From positions 1,550,001 through 1,614,000 of the forward strand of contig NW_027043829.1 of NCBI RefSeq assembly GCF_037102585.1: a stretch of 64,000 nt of DNA, given 5' to 3'. The DNA comes from Saccharomycopsis crataegensis (Eukaryota > Ascomycota > Saccharomycetes > Ascoideales > Saccharomycopsidaceae). This document shows positions 10,877 through 19,801 of the stretch, in pieces. Both the position numbers and the translations under genes were made by a program. The notes under the pieces are model-generated. The model made no database searches. It was not told where the DNA came from and was given only the letters and a program-made list of their open reading frames with translations. Numbering within the stretch: the stretch's first letter is position 1; the number at the start of each line of letters is the position of its first letter.

Positions 10877-13570
10877 TTATTTTGCTTGTACATCACGTTT
10901 GGTTCTTAGCATATCAGCGTATGTGTCTTGGTTACCATAGTTCAACTCAAATTCTGCCCAATCTTTCCAAAATTTATCAATGGCTTGTAAATTGGCCTTC
11001 TTATATTCTGGATGACTGATATTATAGTTAATGAATGCCACCCCAAATTTGAAGATCGCCCTTGCTCTATCAATTTCTTTCAATTCAACTTCCAAATTTT
11101 TGAATTCAATCACAAATCGTAACAACTCGAAACTTGGAAAATTGACCTCATCCTTCATTATTGTTTCAAATACCGGTCTAGCAGATTCAAGACCGTTAAA
11201 TTTCGAAGTTTCAGATACGAGAATATCGTATACTTCTGATATTTGTTTGTAATTTTCCAAAAGTTTTGCGGATTCAAGACCCGACACTGAAGTGCTGGAA
11301 AAATAATTAGCAGGAACTGGCTCATCAGAATTAAGATGCAAGTGTTTAATACATTTTTTATAAATTGTTAATGCAATAGATTTGGCACCTTCTGATTTTT
11401 CAAAATTGGCATATTGCAAGTATAATTTCTTGCAAAGGTTGGAGGGGCAATCATTTAGTGACTGTTCGAATAAGTCTCTAATTCTTTCCTTGTACTGGAA
11501 TTTCTTTCGAGAATACAAATCATTCGATTGAATTTTATTGTAGTGAGAAACTAGTTTCAGAATGTACAAGCTGGAAATCTCAAATTTGATTGGGTAGTAA
11601 TTGAATTTTTCCAAACCCACTTCGAAAACTTGGAAGCTTTCATTGAACATTTCACGACTTTCAAGGAAATTGATGTAGTTAATGAGGATAAGTGGTGTCA
11701 AGATCTTCAATTTTAAGATCCATTCATATGCCCGGCGGATTCTATCAAGATCATCAGTTGATTCCACCAAGTCCAAATAAAATGACCACAACTTAATTGA
11801 TTTATGAACTTTATGCTGGGCTACCAAATCTTCATTAAAGAAATTGACCTTGTCTTCAGGAATTCCCAATTGTTTAAAATCAGGAGCGGTGATGGCACTT
11901 TCCAATACTTTGATGGCTCGCTCGAGGCCTTCATCATCATCATCTGCGCTGTTGATTTCCATTTCAGCCCACGCAAAATAAATATCAACTAAATCATTGG
12001 CATTGATAAAAGGAACCTTAATTGCGCTGGAGTAGATTCTTCTTGCAGTGAGAATGTCATTGTTAGTTTCATAAGTCCCCGCATACTTGATCCAGATTTT
12101 TTCTAAACCCGATGTTTTGCCCATTTTTTGGTTCAAATTCTCAGATTCTTTCTTTTCAATTTCATTTTGCATACTTGCATCACCATCACCGGTTTCATTA
12201 TCATCACCATCTTTGTAAAACTCATCAAAGTGTGCCTTAGAGGGCTTAATTTTCTTGATGGCGTCAACAAAGCAGTTCAATTGATCCTGAATTTGACCCT
12301 CCCTGTCAAATAAATCGATTTTTTGCAACCAAATAGCACAATTATTAATATCCTGCCGCAACAATATATCACAAATGTAATGTTTTCTATCACTAATCAA
12401 TTTCTCAAATACTTCCATATTAATATCTAACAGAGAATTTAATTGACCAAGACTTTGCTGTAATGATTCATCTTCTGGGGATTTAGCAAGTAATTCTTCT
12501 TTAACACTAATCTTCTCTAAATAGTTCTTGATGAGGTTTTCTTTGAATTCTAAATAACTATCATAGATTAACTTGAAGTCTTTAATAGTCAAACAATTTT
12601 TCAAATACTTAGCAAATACATCGTCAGTTTTAATGAAGTTTTTCCTAATAATAAAGTATTTCGCTAATTTCACCACAATTAGCCCCAATTGATCTGGATA
12701 GGTGCCAATCAAGTTCGACAAAAAATTTTCCATTTTCTTATCATATTTCAAAAGATTCTGCTGGACTTGATGATCATTTCTTTGCGATGTTGACATGATT
12801 TGTTTGACGTGACCAGAAATACAACTAGAGTATTCTAAATGTACATCAAGTGAAGACTTCCCCTGACTAGAAACAAATTTCAGATCACTCAAAACATGAT
12901 TCTCAAAAAGTCTGATTGCAGCACTGTAGTTACCAAGACCTATTAGCTTATCAATGATCTCTTCCAAATAATCGGGATGAATCTCAAGATACTTCAAATA
13001 AATCCGGGACACAATCACGGAAACTTCATGGTTTGCCTCCGAAAAGTTCTTAATCAATTTATCAGCAAACCCAATATACAAATCCCAAATGGCCTCATGT
13101 TGGGTTAAAGGTAGTGACCGCAACGCAGCATTAAATGTTTTTCTTATGAGCGCTAAATCATATAATTGATGATCTATCAAGAATTTTAAGTATTTCTGCC
13201 ATATCACCGGGAATTTATGAAGGTTTACCAACCCTTGGTCAAATACTCCATTCACTGCTTTAAAATGCGATTTGTATTTTAACGGGTTTAAATCTTTGAT
13301 CAAATCAATTCGTAGATTAACGTATAGCACAAATAGTTTATAAGACCTCTTTAAGTACCCACAACCTCTTTTCAAAATGAATAGTTGATATAAGATATTA
13401 TTTTGTTTGCTTACTTCATCCTTGGTGGTGTTGTATTCCCTGACCTTGCAGCGATAGAAGTCCAACCATGTGTTCAAGTTCTCTGGCTCTTTTACGATAC
13501 GAGTTTCATAAGATACCTCCTCATCATTCTGAACCAATGCAAACCCTATTTCCGGGGATAGATTGGTCAT
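10877..13570 (-). CDS. SYF1: Pre-mRNA splicing factor Syf1 (HAT repeats)
   Basis: An 897-residue component of the Prp19-associated (NineTeen) complex, needed for spliceosome activation and ortholog of human XAB2. The protein is nearly all helical HAT repeats, with the typical W..Y/F spacing: NTWLDFYRCK near the N-terminus, FPVIWQKYLKFL, EAIWDLYIGFA, EKIWIKYAGTYE, KLWSFYLDLVE and KLYLQYANFEKSEG. The last repeats end in FWKDWAEFELNYGNQDTYADMLRTKRDVQA, a conserved Syf1 tail. An acidic insert lies near residues 445-475. The first ATG in frame is at 13570; the two upstream codons carry no ATG. Length fits yeast Syf1 (859). In an intron-bearing yeast its presence is expected. Confidence 0.93.
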   Translation of the reverse strand: MTNLSPEIGFALVQNDEEVSYETRIVKEPENLNTWLDFYRCKVREYNTTKDEVSKQNNILYQLFILKRGCGYLKRSYKLFVLYVNLRIDLIKDLNPLKYKSHFKAVNGVFDQGLVNLHKFPVIWQKYLKFLIDHQLYDLALIRKTFNAALRSLPLTQHEAIWDLYIGFADKLIKNFSEANHEVSVIVSRIYLKYLEIHPDYLEEIIDKLIGLGNYSAAIRLFENHVLSDLKFVSSQGKSSLDVHLEYSSCISGHVKQIMSTSQRNDHQVQQNLLKYDKKMENFLSNLIGTYPDQLGLIVVKLAKYFIIRKNFIKTDDVFAKYLKNCLTIKDFKLIYDSYLEFKENLIKNYLEKISVKEELLAKSPEDESLQQSLGQLNSLLDINMEVFEKLISDRKHYICDILLRQDINNCAIWLQKIDLFDREGQIQDQLNCFVDAIKKIKPSKAHFDEFYKDGDDNETGDGDASMQNEIEKKESENLNQKMGKTSGLEKIWIKYAGTYETNNDILTARRIYSSAIKVPFINANDLVDIYFAWAEMEINSADDDDEGLERAIKVLESAITAPDFKQLGIPEDKVNFFNEDLVAQHKVHKSIKLWSFYLDLVESTDDLDRIRRAYEWILKLKILTPLILINYINFLESREMFNESFQVFEVGLEKFNYYPIKFEISSLYILKLVSHYNKIQSNDLYSRKKFQYKERIRDLFEQSLNDCPSNLCKKLYLQYANFEKSEGAKSIALTIYKKCIKHLHLNSDEPVPANYFSSTSVSGLESAKLLENYKQISEVYDILVSETSKFNGLESARPVFETIMKDEVNFPSFELLRFVIEFKNLEVELKEIDRARAIFKFGVAFINYNISHPEYKKANLQAIDKFWKDWAEFELNYGNQDTYADMLRTKRDVQAK

Positions 13571-13804
13571 TTTCAATCAGCAAGAAATCTTGGGTTTCTT
13601 ATATTTTCGAAAACAATCCTTTACAATAAACATCAGTATTGAGATACAAGCGTAATTTTTTTTTTTACTAATCGGCACCATCTCAACAGGGTAATGGATA
13701 TTTTTCATGGGGAGTAATGAAATTGCCAATTTTATCTTCTACAGATATACAGCTTTGACACCCTAATTGAACCCCAATTGAATAACAAATTGCAACCATA
13801 AAAT

Positions 13805-15029
13805 ATGTCAGGCGCAGGTAATAGGTATGTCACTCGAATTTTATATCATAATTCTTCAAAACATTTACTTGGCCTTGTGTGGTGATTTATTAATGTGCTA
13901 AAATAATGACCAGCAATTTTTTTTTGTTTATCTGATATGAAAACCAGAACAACACAGCTAACATTCGAACAGAGAACAAGTCTTTCCAACCCGTATGACC
14001 TTAGGGCTCATGAAAACCAAGCTCAAGGGTGCGGAAACTGGTCATTCTTTGTTGAAAAGAAAGTCCGAAGCTCTCACCAAAAGATTTAGAGATATCACTA
14101 AAAGAATTAATGATGCCAAGTTGAAGATGGGCAGAATTATGCAAACGGCTTCTTTCTCTTTAGCTGAAGTGACCTATGCCACTGGTACCAATAACATAAG
14201 CTACCAAGTCCAAGAATCTGTCGGTAATAAGGCTCGTTTCAAGGTTAATGCTAAACAAGAGAATGTTTCTGGTGTTAAATTACCAGCTTTCCAGGCATTC
14301 ATTGACGATTCTATTAATGATTTCAAAATGACTGGTCTTGGTAGGGGTGGTCAACAAGTCCAAAAATGTAAATTAATATACTCAAAGGCCGTGGAAACAT
14401 TGGTGGAATTGGCGTCATTGCAAACTGCCTTTGTTATCTTGGATGAAGTTATCAAGGTCACCAATAGAAGAGTGAATGCCATCGAACATGTCATTATTCC
14501 AAGAACCGACAACACAATTAAATACATCAATTCTGAATTGGATGAATTAGACAGAGAAGAATTCTACAGATTGAAAAAGGTGCAGGAGAAGAAGCAGCAG
14601 CAATTGGAAGAAGCAGAAAGAGAAGAAGAATTGAAGAAACAAAAACTCATTGAAAAGGCGACTGCTGCTAAAAAGTTGAAGGAGGAAGAGGCAGCTAGAG
14701 AAGCAGAAGCAGCAAGAGTAGCAAAGGCCGCCAGAGAAGCAGAAGCAGAAGCAGAAGAAAAAGCAAAAGAAAAGGCAGAAGAAAATATTAAAGACAAGGC
14801 CGAAGAAAAGGAATCTGAGGAAGCAGAACAAGAAGAACAAGAAGAAACAAATGAAGAAGAGGCCACTGTGGATGAAAATGAAAAGAAAACCGAAGAAGTT
14901 GAAACAAAGAATACCACAACTTATGATGCAGCAGAAGAAGCAAATGATGTGCTAGAAATACAGGACAAAGCAAATGAAATCCCAAGTGACTTGATTAATG
15001 GTGATGACGATGACGATGTTATTTTCTAG
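13805..15029 (+). CDS. VMA8: V-ATPase V1 subunit D with a long charged C-terminal tail (two exons)
   Basis: Central-rotor subunit D of the vacuolar proton pump. Exons are 13805..13824 and 13973..15029. The intron begins GTATGT, has a CTAAC branch and ends ACAG. Joining gives [18 protein letters not shown], as in yeast Vma8. The D-subunit core is strongly conserved, for example [37 protein letters not shown] and [12 protein letters not shown], up to [14 protein letters not shown] at about residue 210. It differs from the family beyond that: yeast Vma8 has 256 residues, this one 358. About 130 residues of Glu/Lys/Ala-rich helix are present before the usual C-terminus, DDDDDVIF, which is retained. 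The extra part looks like expansion of GAAGCA-type codons. Confidence 0.95.
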
Positions 15030-15408
15030 TTGAACTTTTATTTTCCAGTTGAACTTTTAACGATTCTAGGGTTTTCAAACAGAATCCTGCAAAATGGTGC
15101 TTTGATATCCCCTATTTTGTCTTACTTTCCTACAATCTTAACTTTGCCGCTATTACCTAACTAATCCAACTAATTAAGCTTCTCATTACTATCGTCTTTT
15201 TTTTTCTCTTTTTTTTTTTTTGAGCTATTTACATATATTCACCACCTTTTTTTTTTTTTTTTCCTTTCGTTTTCTGCTACAGCAACGTTCCTCTCAAAAT
15301 TTACTTGAATATTGGTGTCGGAAGAAACACCTTTACGGTTATCATATTATCAAACGTAGAACATAATGATATAACACAATATAATGCAATGACCTGGAAT
15401 CTTTCTTT
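15030..15408. other. Intergenic between convergent VMA8 and M28 peptidase genes
   Basis: About 380 bp carrying several T runs (15198-15220 and 15247-15262). A 13-bp direct repeat, AGTTGAACTTTTA, occurs at 15028-15040 and 15047-15059, overlapping the VMA8 stop. It likely contains both 3' ends. No gene is seen. Confidence 0.4.
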
Positions 15409-16539
15409 TTAAAAAGATCCTAATTCAACAACACATCCAATTCCCAATTTTACGAACTCTAATATCAAATCAAAGTTTAGTCTATCAATGGTATCCAAGG
15501 GCGAGTGAACAAATCTGTTGATTTTAGTGTACTCATCTTCAATGACCAAAGCACTAGGGAATCCAAATTTATCAGCACTTCCACTATCAGAACAAGCATA
15601 TCCACATTTAGTTTCCACAAAATTGATGCTGCATACTTCGGTGATCATATATTTTATATAATCATTTAGAGATTTACTTGTATAATCTTCAACTACTCCG
15701 ATGTGCAAAGGGGTTGATTGAGAATACCCAATTTGATCAAAATTTATCATTGCCATAACTGGTACATTTCGCTGATAGTAATCTTGAAAGATATCTTGTG
15801 ATCCAAGCAAGCCCCCTTCTTCTGCGCTGTAGAAGTGGAATTCAATAGTATTTTTTAGATCTAGTGAGGAGGAAAGAATTCTTGATATCACTTCAAGCAC
15901 AGTAGCAACAGCAGATGCACTATCATCAGCCCCAGGTGACAGAATATAACGAGGGAATAACAAATTCGTAGAATCAATATGGGATCCAAAAATCGTAATT
16001 TTATCATCCGGTTTCCCATAATTTGGCCCCTTAAAGGTAACTATCACCGAGTATTGCTTCCAAGAATGTGAAAATTTCAGACAAACGACCCTGTCTGAGA
16101 AATCTGATGTTCGAATCTTGGATGCTATTCTATCGAACAACCAGTCGGAACTGCGGAGCCCATGCTTTGAGTTATAATACCGCGAGTAGAATGATGATAA
16201 TGTAGCGATATCAGCGTGAACAGACTGCATATCTATAAGTGAAACTAACTCAGTTATTAGACCCTTATTCACAATAGTTGCAGGATAAACAGAATGTTTC
16301 TTTGGTATCTGTTCCTTGTTATCAAATATTCCCGTTATGTCAAAAAAGTTGACGCCTCTAGACTTTAGAAGAAGCTTTGATGATTCTGATAGAGATCGGG
16401 TAGATCCGTCTTCCAACTGAATTGTTCTTTTCCTAAGAAGTACTTGTGGAATTCCATTCTCATTGAAGAGAAAATAACCGATAGTTATGATGGTCACTAA
16501 AACCAAGAATCTCCAGTGCCTTGCTGTCCATCCAACCAT
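15409..16539 (-). CDS. Membrane-anchored M28 family aminopeptidase
   Basis: A 376-residue zinc aminopeptidase of the M28E (fungal leucine aminopeptidase) type. It begins with a signal anchor at about residues 10-25, so it should face the secretory or vacuolar lumen. All five expected metal ligands and the catalytic acid are visible: GSHIDS (His 187), GADDSASA (Asp 205), YSAEEGGLLGS (Glu 240 as general base, Glu 241 as ligand), INFDQIGY (Asp 268) and RFVHSPLDTID (His 345). A propeptide-like region precedes the catalytic domain. Two Cys in ETKCGYACSDSGSADKFG match the conserved disulfide segment of secreted fungal relatives. It probably trims N-terminal residues of peptides; the substrate is unknown. 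Confidence 0.88.
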   Translation of the reverse strand: MVGWTARHWRFLVLVTIITIGYFLFNENGIPQVLLRKRTIQLEDGSTRSLSESSKLLLKSRGVNFFDITGIFDNKEQIPKKHSVYPATIVNKGLITELVSLIDMQSVHADIATLSSFYSRYYNSKHGLRSSDWLFDRIASKIRTSDFSDRVVCLKFSHSWKQYSVIVTFKGPNYGKPDDKITIFGSHIDSTNLLFPRYILSPGADDSASAVATVLEVISRILSSSLDLKNTIEFHFYSAEEGGLLGSQDIFQDYYQRNVPVMAMINFDQIGYSQSTPLHIGVVEDYTSKSLNDYIKYMITEVCSINFVETKCGYACSDSGSADKFGFPSALVIEDEYTKINRFVHSPLDTIDRLNFDLILEFVKLGIGCVVELGSF

Positions 16540-16924
16540 GCGAAGTAACCTAGTGAAGACGATTGATTAGATAGTTTCCTGAAAGACAAATGATCTATTG
16601 CAATAATTAACTGAAAGCAAAAAAATGCCCACCTTCAAATTTTCAATCTCGTTAAATAGAAAGAAATCAAATGTTATGATTAGTAGGAGCTACATATTGA
16701 TACAAAAACGTGACTAGTCATTTTTTTCTCTTTAAAAAAAAACATCTGCAGATCTTTGCCATCTCAGCTTAAGCTTTACCTGATAGACTTTTTCAATTAT
16801 ATTTTTTTTAGTTGAATTAACTCAAAAAGATCAAAAACATTTCCGGTATAGAGAACCTCTGAGTTTCTTCATTTTTCCTTCTTTTCCGGGTTTAGAAAAT
16901 TCTGTCTGTGGAAGTTATTTCGAA
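16540..16924. promoter_or_regulatory. Divergent promoter, M28 peptidase / MAG2
   Basis: 385 bp between divergent genes, with A or T runs near 16722-16741 and 16800. No strong specific motif was recognised. Confidence 0.35.
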
Positions 16925-18955
16925 ATGTCTGACGCAAATGGCCCCAACAATACTGCCGATGGAAGTTCTAACATTAGGGAATCTGAAAATAAAGGCAAAA
17001 CCAATGGCGGGAAAGCCTCTTTGAATAACGGCAAACGGAAGTTCAAGAGCAATAGGAATAATGGGGGTCAAAACCGGGGACGTTCCCAGTCATCACGGAG
17101 TAACCAGGATCATTATAATGATTACGAAGATGATCTTATACACAATGAAATTATAAAAGGAGGATTGGGTTGGGGTAATGGTGGCCACAGAGGAAAAGGA
17201 GTTTCCATCAATCATTTGCTAGACTTTTCACTTCCTGAAAGGCAACAACAATGGAATGGCGGTCAGCGAAGGGTTCCAAAGAAAAAGAATCGGTTTGAAC
17301 CGGTAGGATTACATTTAAATCCTGAACAGTTCATTAATGTGAATTATCGTTTCATCGTTGACCATCGAGGAAGCTATGAGAGCCAGAAATTGGATCCAAA
17401 TATTCCGATTGAGAAACATAATATTTTGAGGGTTATCACTAGAAATGTCAATGCATGTCCTATATGTCTCGAAACAGAAGACTCGGTGGCAATCAGAATG
17501 GTCAGCTGTGGTCATTGTTTTTGTTATACCTGTTTATTAACTTACTTGGATCAGGAAGACGATAAGAAGAACAAGAAAGAAACACAAAATCCACACAGTA
17601 AGAAAATGTTGAAAAGTTGCCCATTGTGTGCTGTGAAAATTGAGCCTAGTGAGACTTTGCCTGTTCTATACGACCGTAACTCAATTGAGATAGATCAATT
17701 TGAAACCCCAAAAGTTCATGAGGATGCAATTTTGAGACTTATGGTCAAGCCTCATGATAGTATGGTAGCGTTACCTGCATCTATAAATCCGGACTTCAAG
17801 AAAGTGAGTGATATTCCCTGGTGTTGTGCTAAAGATGATCAAAAGAACCTCGATAGTAATATGTATCCGTACGCAAGAATCATGAAGGGAAATTTGGACT
17901 TTATTATTAATGAATATCAAAAGGAAATTGAAATGATTACTGAACAATTTTTGAATGACCAGGTTATGTTCGAATCGAACAATGACAAATATGTCAAGCA
18001 GGCAATTGAGAACATTCAAAGGGAAATCAAAAATATTAAGAGCTCATTTGGTGAAACTGAGGATTATGTATCATTTAGCCTGCAAAATATTATGGACCGG
18101 ATGAATGATTTAAGCATTAATGAAAACAAAGCAATAAAATATGATATTGGAAATGCATATTTTTACTATCAAACAAGTTTCAACTCTCCAACCAAATATC
18201 TTTTGTCGACTTTAGATGTTAAAGTTCTTAGAGCTGTGTTTGCCGATTACTCCAATTTCCCATCAACCCTTGTGTTACCAGTAGAAAATATTGTCCATGG
18301 AGAGATTCTTACGGAACACAATGTGGGGAAATACAAATATATTTCCCATTTACCATTTGGTACAGAATTGGCATTTTTGGAAATTAATTGGCTACTAGGA
18401 AACAAGGATGATAAGAGTTTCAAGTTACCAAGTAATATTTACAGTAATTTCAAAAGAGAGATCCTTAACAGATCTAGGTCTAATAAGAAGCGATCGCAGA
18501 TCGAAGAGCATAACCGGAAAGTTGCAGAGAGAAACTTGGAGATAAAAACCAGAGAGTTTTATGAACGAGAGAACGAGGCGTTTTTCCACCCTAGGGGTCA
18601 GTATGAATTGAACAATTATTATGATTCACCTAACAGTGAACATCGTGGTTTAGAAAACTACATTTCAACTGATGACTTCACCCCATTGTCTAATGGTGAG
18701 GAACATTCAATTGATCAGACAAAGCCGGATGAGAACCCTACAGAATACACAACTACAGTATGGGGGACAAAAATCAAGAAGAGTGTCGCCGAAGAAAATG
18801 ATGATGATGAGTATGACGAAACAGGAATTAGAACCGATGATATTCTTAAGAAGATTGAAGAGCAGAAAGCCAATTCGGATAAAGGACCAGGTAAGAAGAA
18901 AGGGAAGAAGAAGAAGTTGGTTTTGCTTACAGGCAGCTCCAGAGGATCATCTTGA
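16925..18955 (+). CDS. MAG2: RING-finger protein Mag2 (RNF10 family)
   Basis: A 676-residue E3 ubiquitin ligase of the Mag2/RNF10 family, which ubiquitinates small-subunit ribosomal proteins during 40S quality control. The N-terminal 110 residues are Asn/Gly/Arg rich. Then come the family block RFEPVGLHLNPEQFINVNYRF and a RING finger starting at Cys 178 (CPICLE, then CGHCFCYTCLLTYL, closing with CPLC after a charged loop). The middle is helical; the end is charged with DDDEYDETGI and a Lys-rich GPGKKKGKKKKLVLLTGS segment. Length matches yeast Mag2 (670). The start gives the acidic SDANG N-terminus and is the first ATG in frame. Confidence 0.88.
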   Translation: MSDANGPNNTADGSSNIRESENKGKTNGGKASLNNGKRKFKSNRNNGGQNRGRSQSSRSNQDHYNDYEDDLIHNEIIKGGLGWGNGGHRGKGVSINHLLDFSLPERQQQWNGGQRRVPKKKNRFEPVGLHLNPEQFINVNYRFIVDHRGSYESQKLDPNIPIEKHNILRVITRNVNACPICLETEDSVAIRMVSCGHCFCYTCLLTYLDQEDDKKNKKETQNPHSKKMLKSCPLCAVKIEPSETLPVLYDRNSIEIDQFETPKVHEDAILRLMVKPHDSMVALPASINPDFKKVSDIPWCCAKDDQKNLDSNMYPYARIMKGNLDFIINEYQKEIEMITEQFLNDQVMFESNNDKYVKQAIENIQREIKNIKSSFGETEDYVSFSLQNIMDRMNDLSINENKAIKYDIGNAYFYYQTSFNSPTKYLLSTLDVKVLRAVFADYSNFPSTLVLPVENIVHGEILTEHNVGKYKYISHLPFGTELAFLEINWLLGNKDDKSFKLPSNIYSNFKREILNRSRSNKKRSQIEEHNRKVAERNLEIKTREFYERENEAFFHPRGQYELNNYYDSPNSEHRGLENYISTDDFTPLSNGEEHSIDQTKPDENPTEYTTTVWGTKIKKSVAEENDDDEYDETGIRTDDILKKIEEQKANSDKGPGKKKGKKKKLVLLTGSSRGSS

Positions 18956-19236
18956 CGGCATTGATTATTCTTTGCGTTTGTTAGGCTCCTGGATTTGTAA
19001 AATAACCTACATTGCATCGAATTGCAATTAAAAATCCTACGCTCGGATATAATAACCAATTACTTAAAACCCGTGGAGGTATTCCTTGAAAATAATAGCA
19101 TTAATTTTATTGCCCTTTTTTTTTTTTTTCCTTTTATTATCATAACGATTTATAACGAAGCATTTATAACCGAATTTGTGTAGTTGCAACTGTTTTGTAT
19201 CCACCAGAATTGGGGCTTCTTCTCGTCCCCGGGAAG

Positions 19237-19278
19237 CTCGGTTGGCTCGGATACCGGGAATAGCTGTAGAGAACCGAG
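19237..19278. promoter_or_regulatory. GC-rich island with inverted repeat and CGG-N3-CCG site
   Basis: CTCGGTT at 19237-19243 is mirrored by AACCGAG at 19272-19278. Between them lies CGGATACCG at 19248-19256, a symmetric CGG-N3-CCG. Such triplets are typical targets of fungal Zn2Cys6 regulators. Binding is inferred only. Confidence 0.35.
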
Positions 19279-19718
19279 GTGCCAATAGTAGTAGCGACAC
19301 GCATTTTTTTTTTTTTTTTTCTTTTTTTAGAGTGCCTGCAAAAAATTTACTGATCTGGCAAAACCTAGATTTGTAATTGATCTGAGTCTGTCTCTGTTGC
19401 CACACCCTTAGAACAAAAAGAGATAACCTCTTCGGAAATAGCTGGATTCTATTTCACTTACTATTCTCTGGTGAATCATACCGTTGCTCTTTTGGTTCTT
19501 TAGCGAGTCCTCATAAACAGTACTGCCACTCTTTTTTTTTTTTTTTGTTTTACGTGTTACTTGGGGTACGCCATACGGGAAACATAAAAATTTCATCATT
19601 TCAGCAAATACATTAAAAAACAGTGAGTCAAATAACTTATATGAACTTCTTCTCCATATTCAGCTTAGCCACTCATTAACTAAATCTTCGCCGATTACCG
19701 TTCGAAAAAACAAAAACA

Positions 19719-19740
19719 TACACACACACACACACACACG
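19719..19740. repeat. (AC)n microsatellite
   Basis: A run of about ten AC dinucleotides lies roughly 60-80 bp upstream of the flippase ATG, in the promoter or 5' leader. Confidence 0.8.
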
Positions 19741-19801
19741 CTCTTCCTATTCCGATTCCAACTTTGCAATCTCATAGTTATACACATAAATATCTCGAAG
19801 G

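Larger units (their letters stand above)
18956..19801. promoter_or_regulatory. DNF1/2 promoter region
   Basis: 845 bp between MAG2 and the flippase gene, both on the plus strand. It holds T runs (about 19304-19320 and 19531-19545), a GC-rich island at 19200-19280 and an (AC)n run at about 19719-19739. No gene is supported. Confidence 0.45.

Noticed and set aside
13955-13980. GTTCGAATG-like B-box (reverse strand) considered as part of a tRNA
   Set aside because: It lies in the VMA8 intron at the splice acceptor, and no acceptor stem or cloverleaf is present.
14547-14985. Cys/Phe/Ser/Leu-rich antisense frames over the VMA8 tail
   Set aside because: They are shadows of the Glu/Lys/Ala-rich codons of VMA8.
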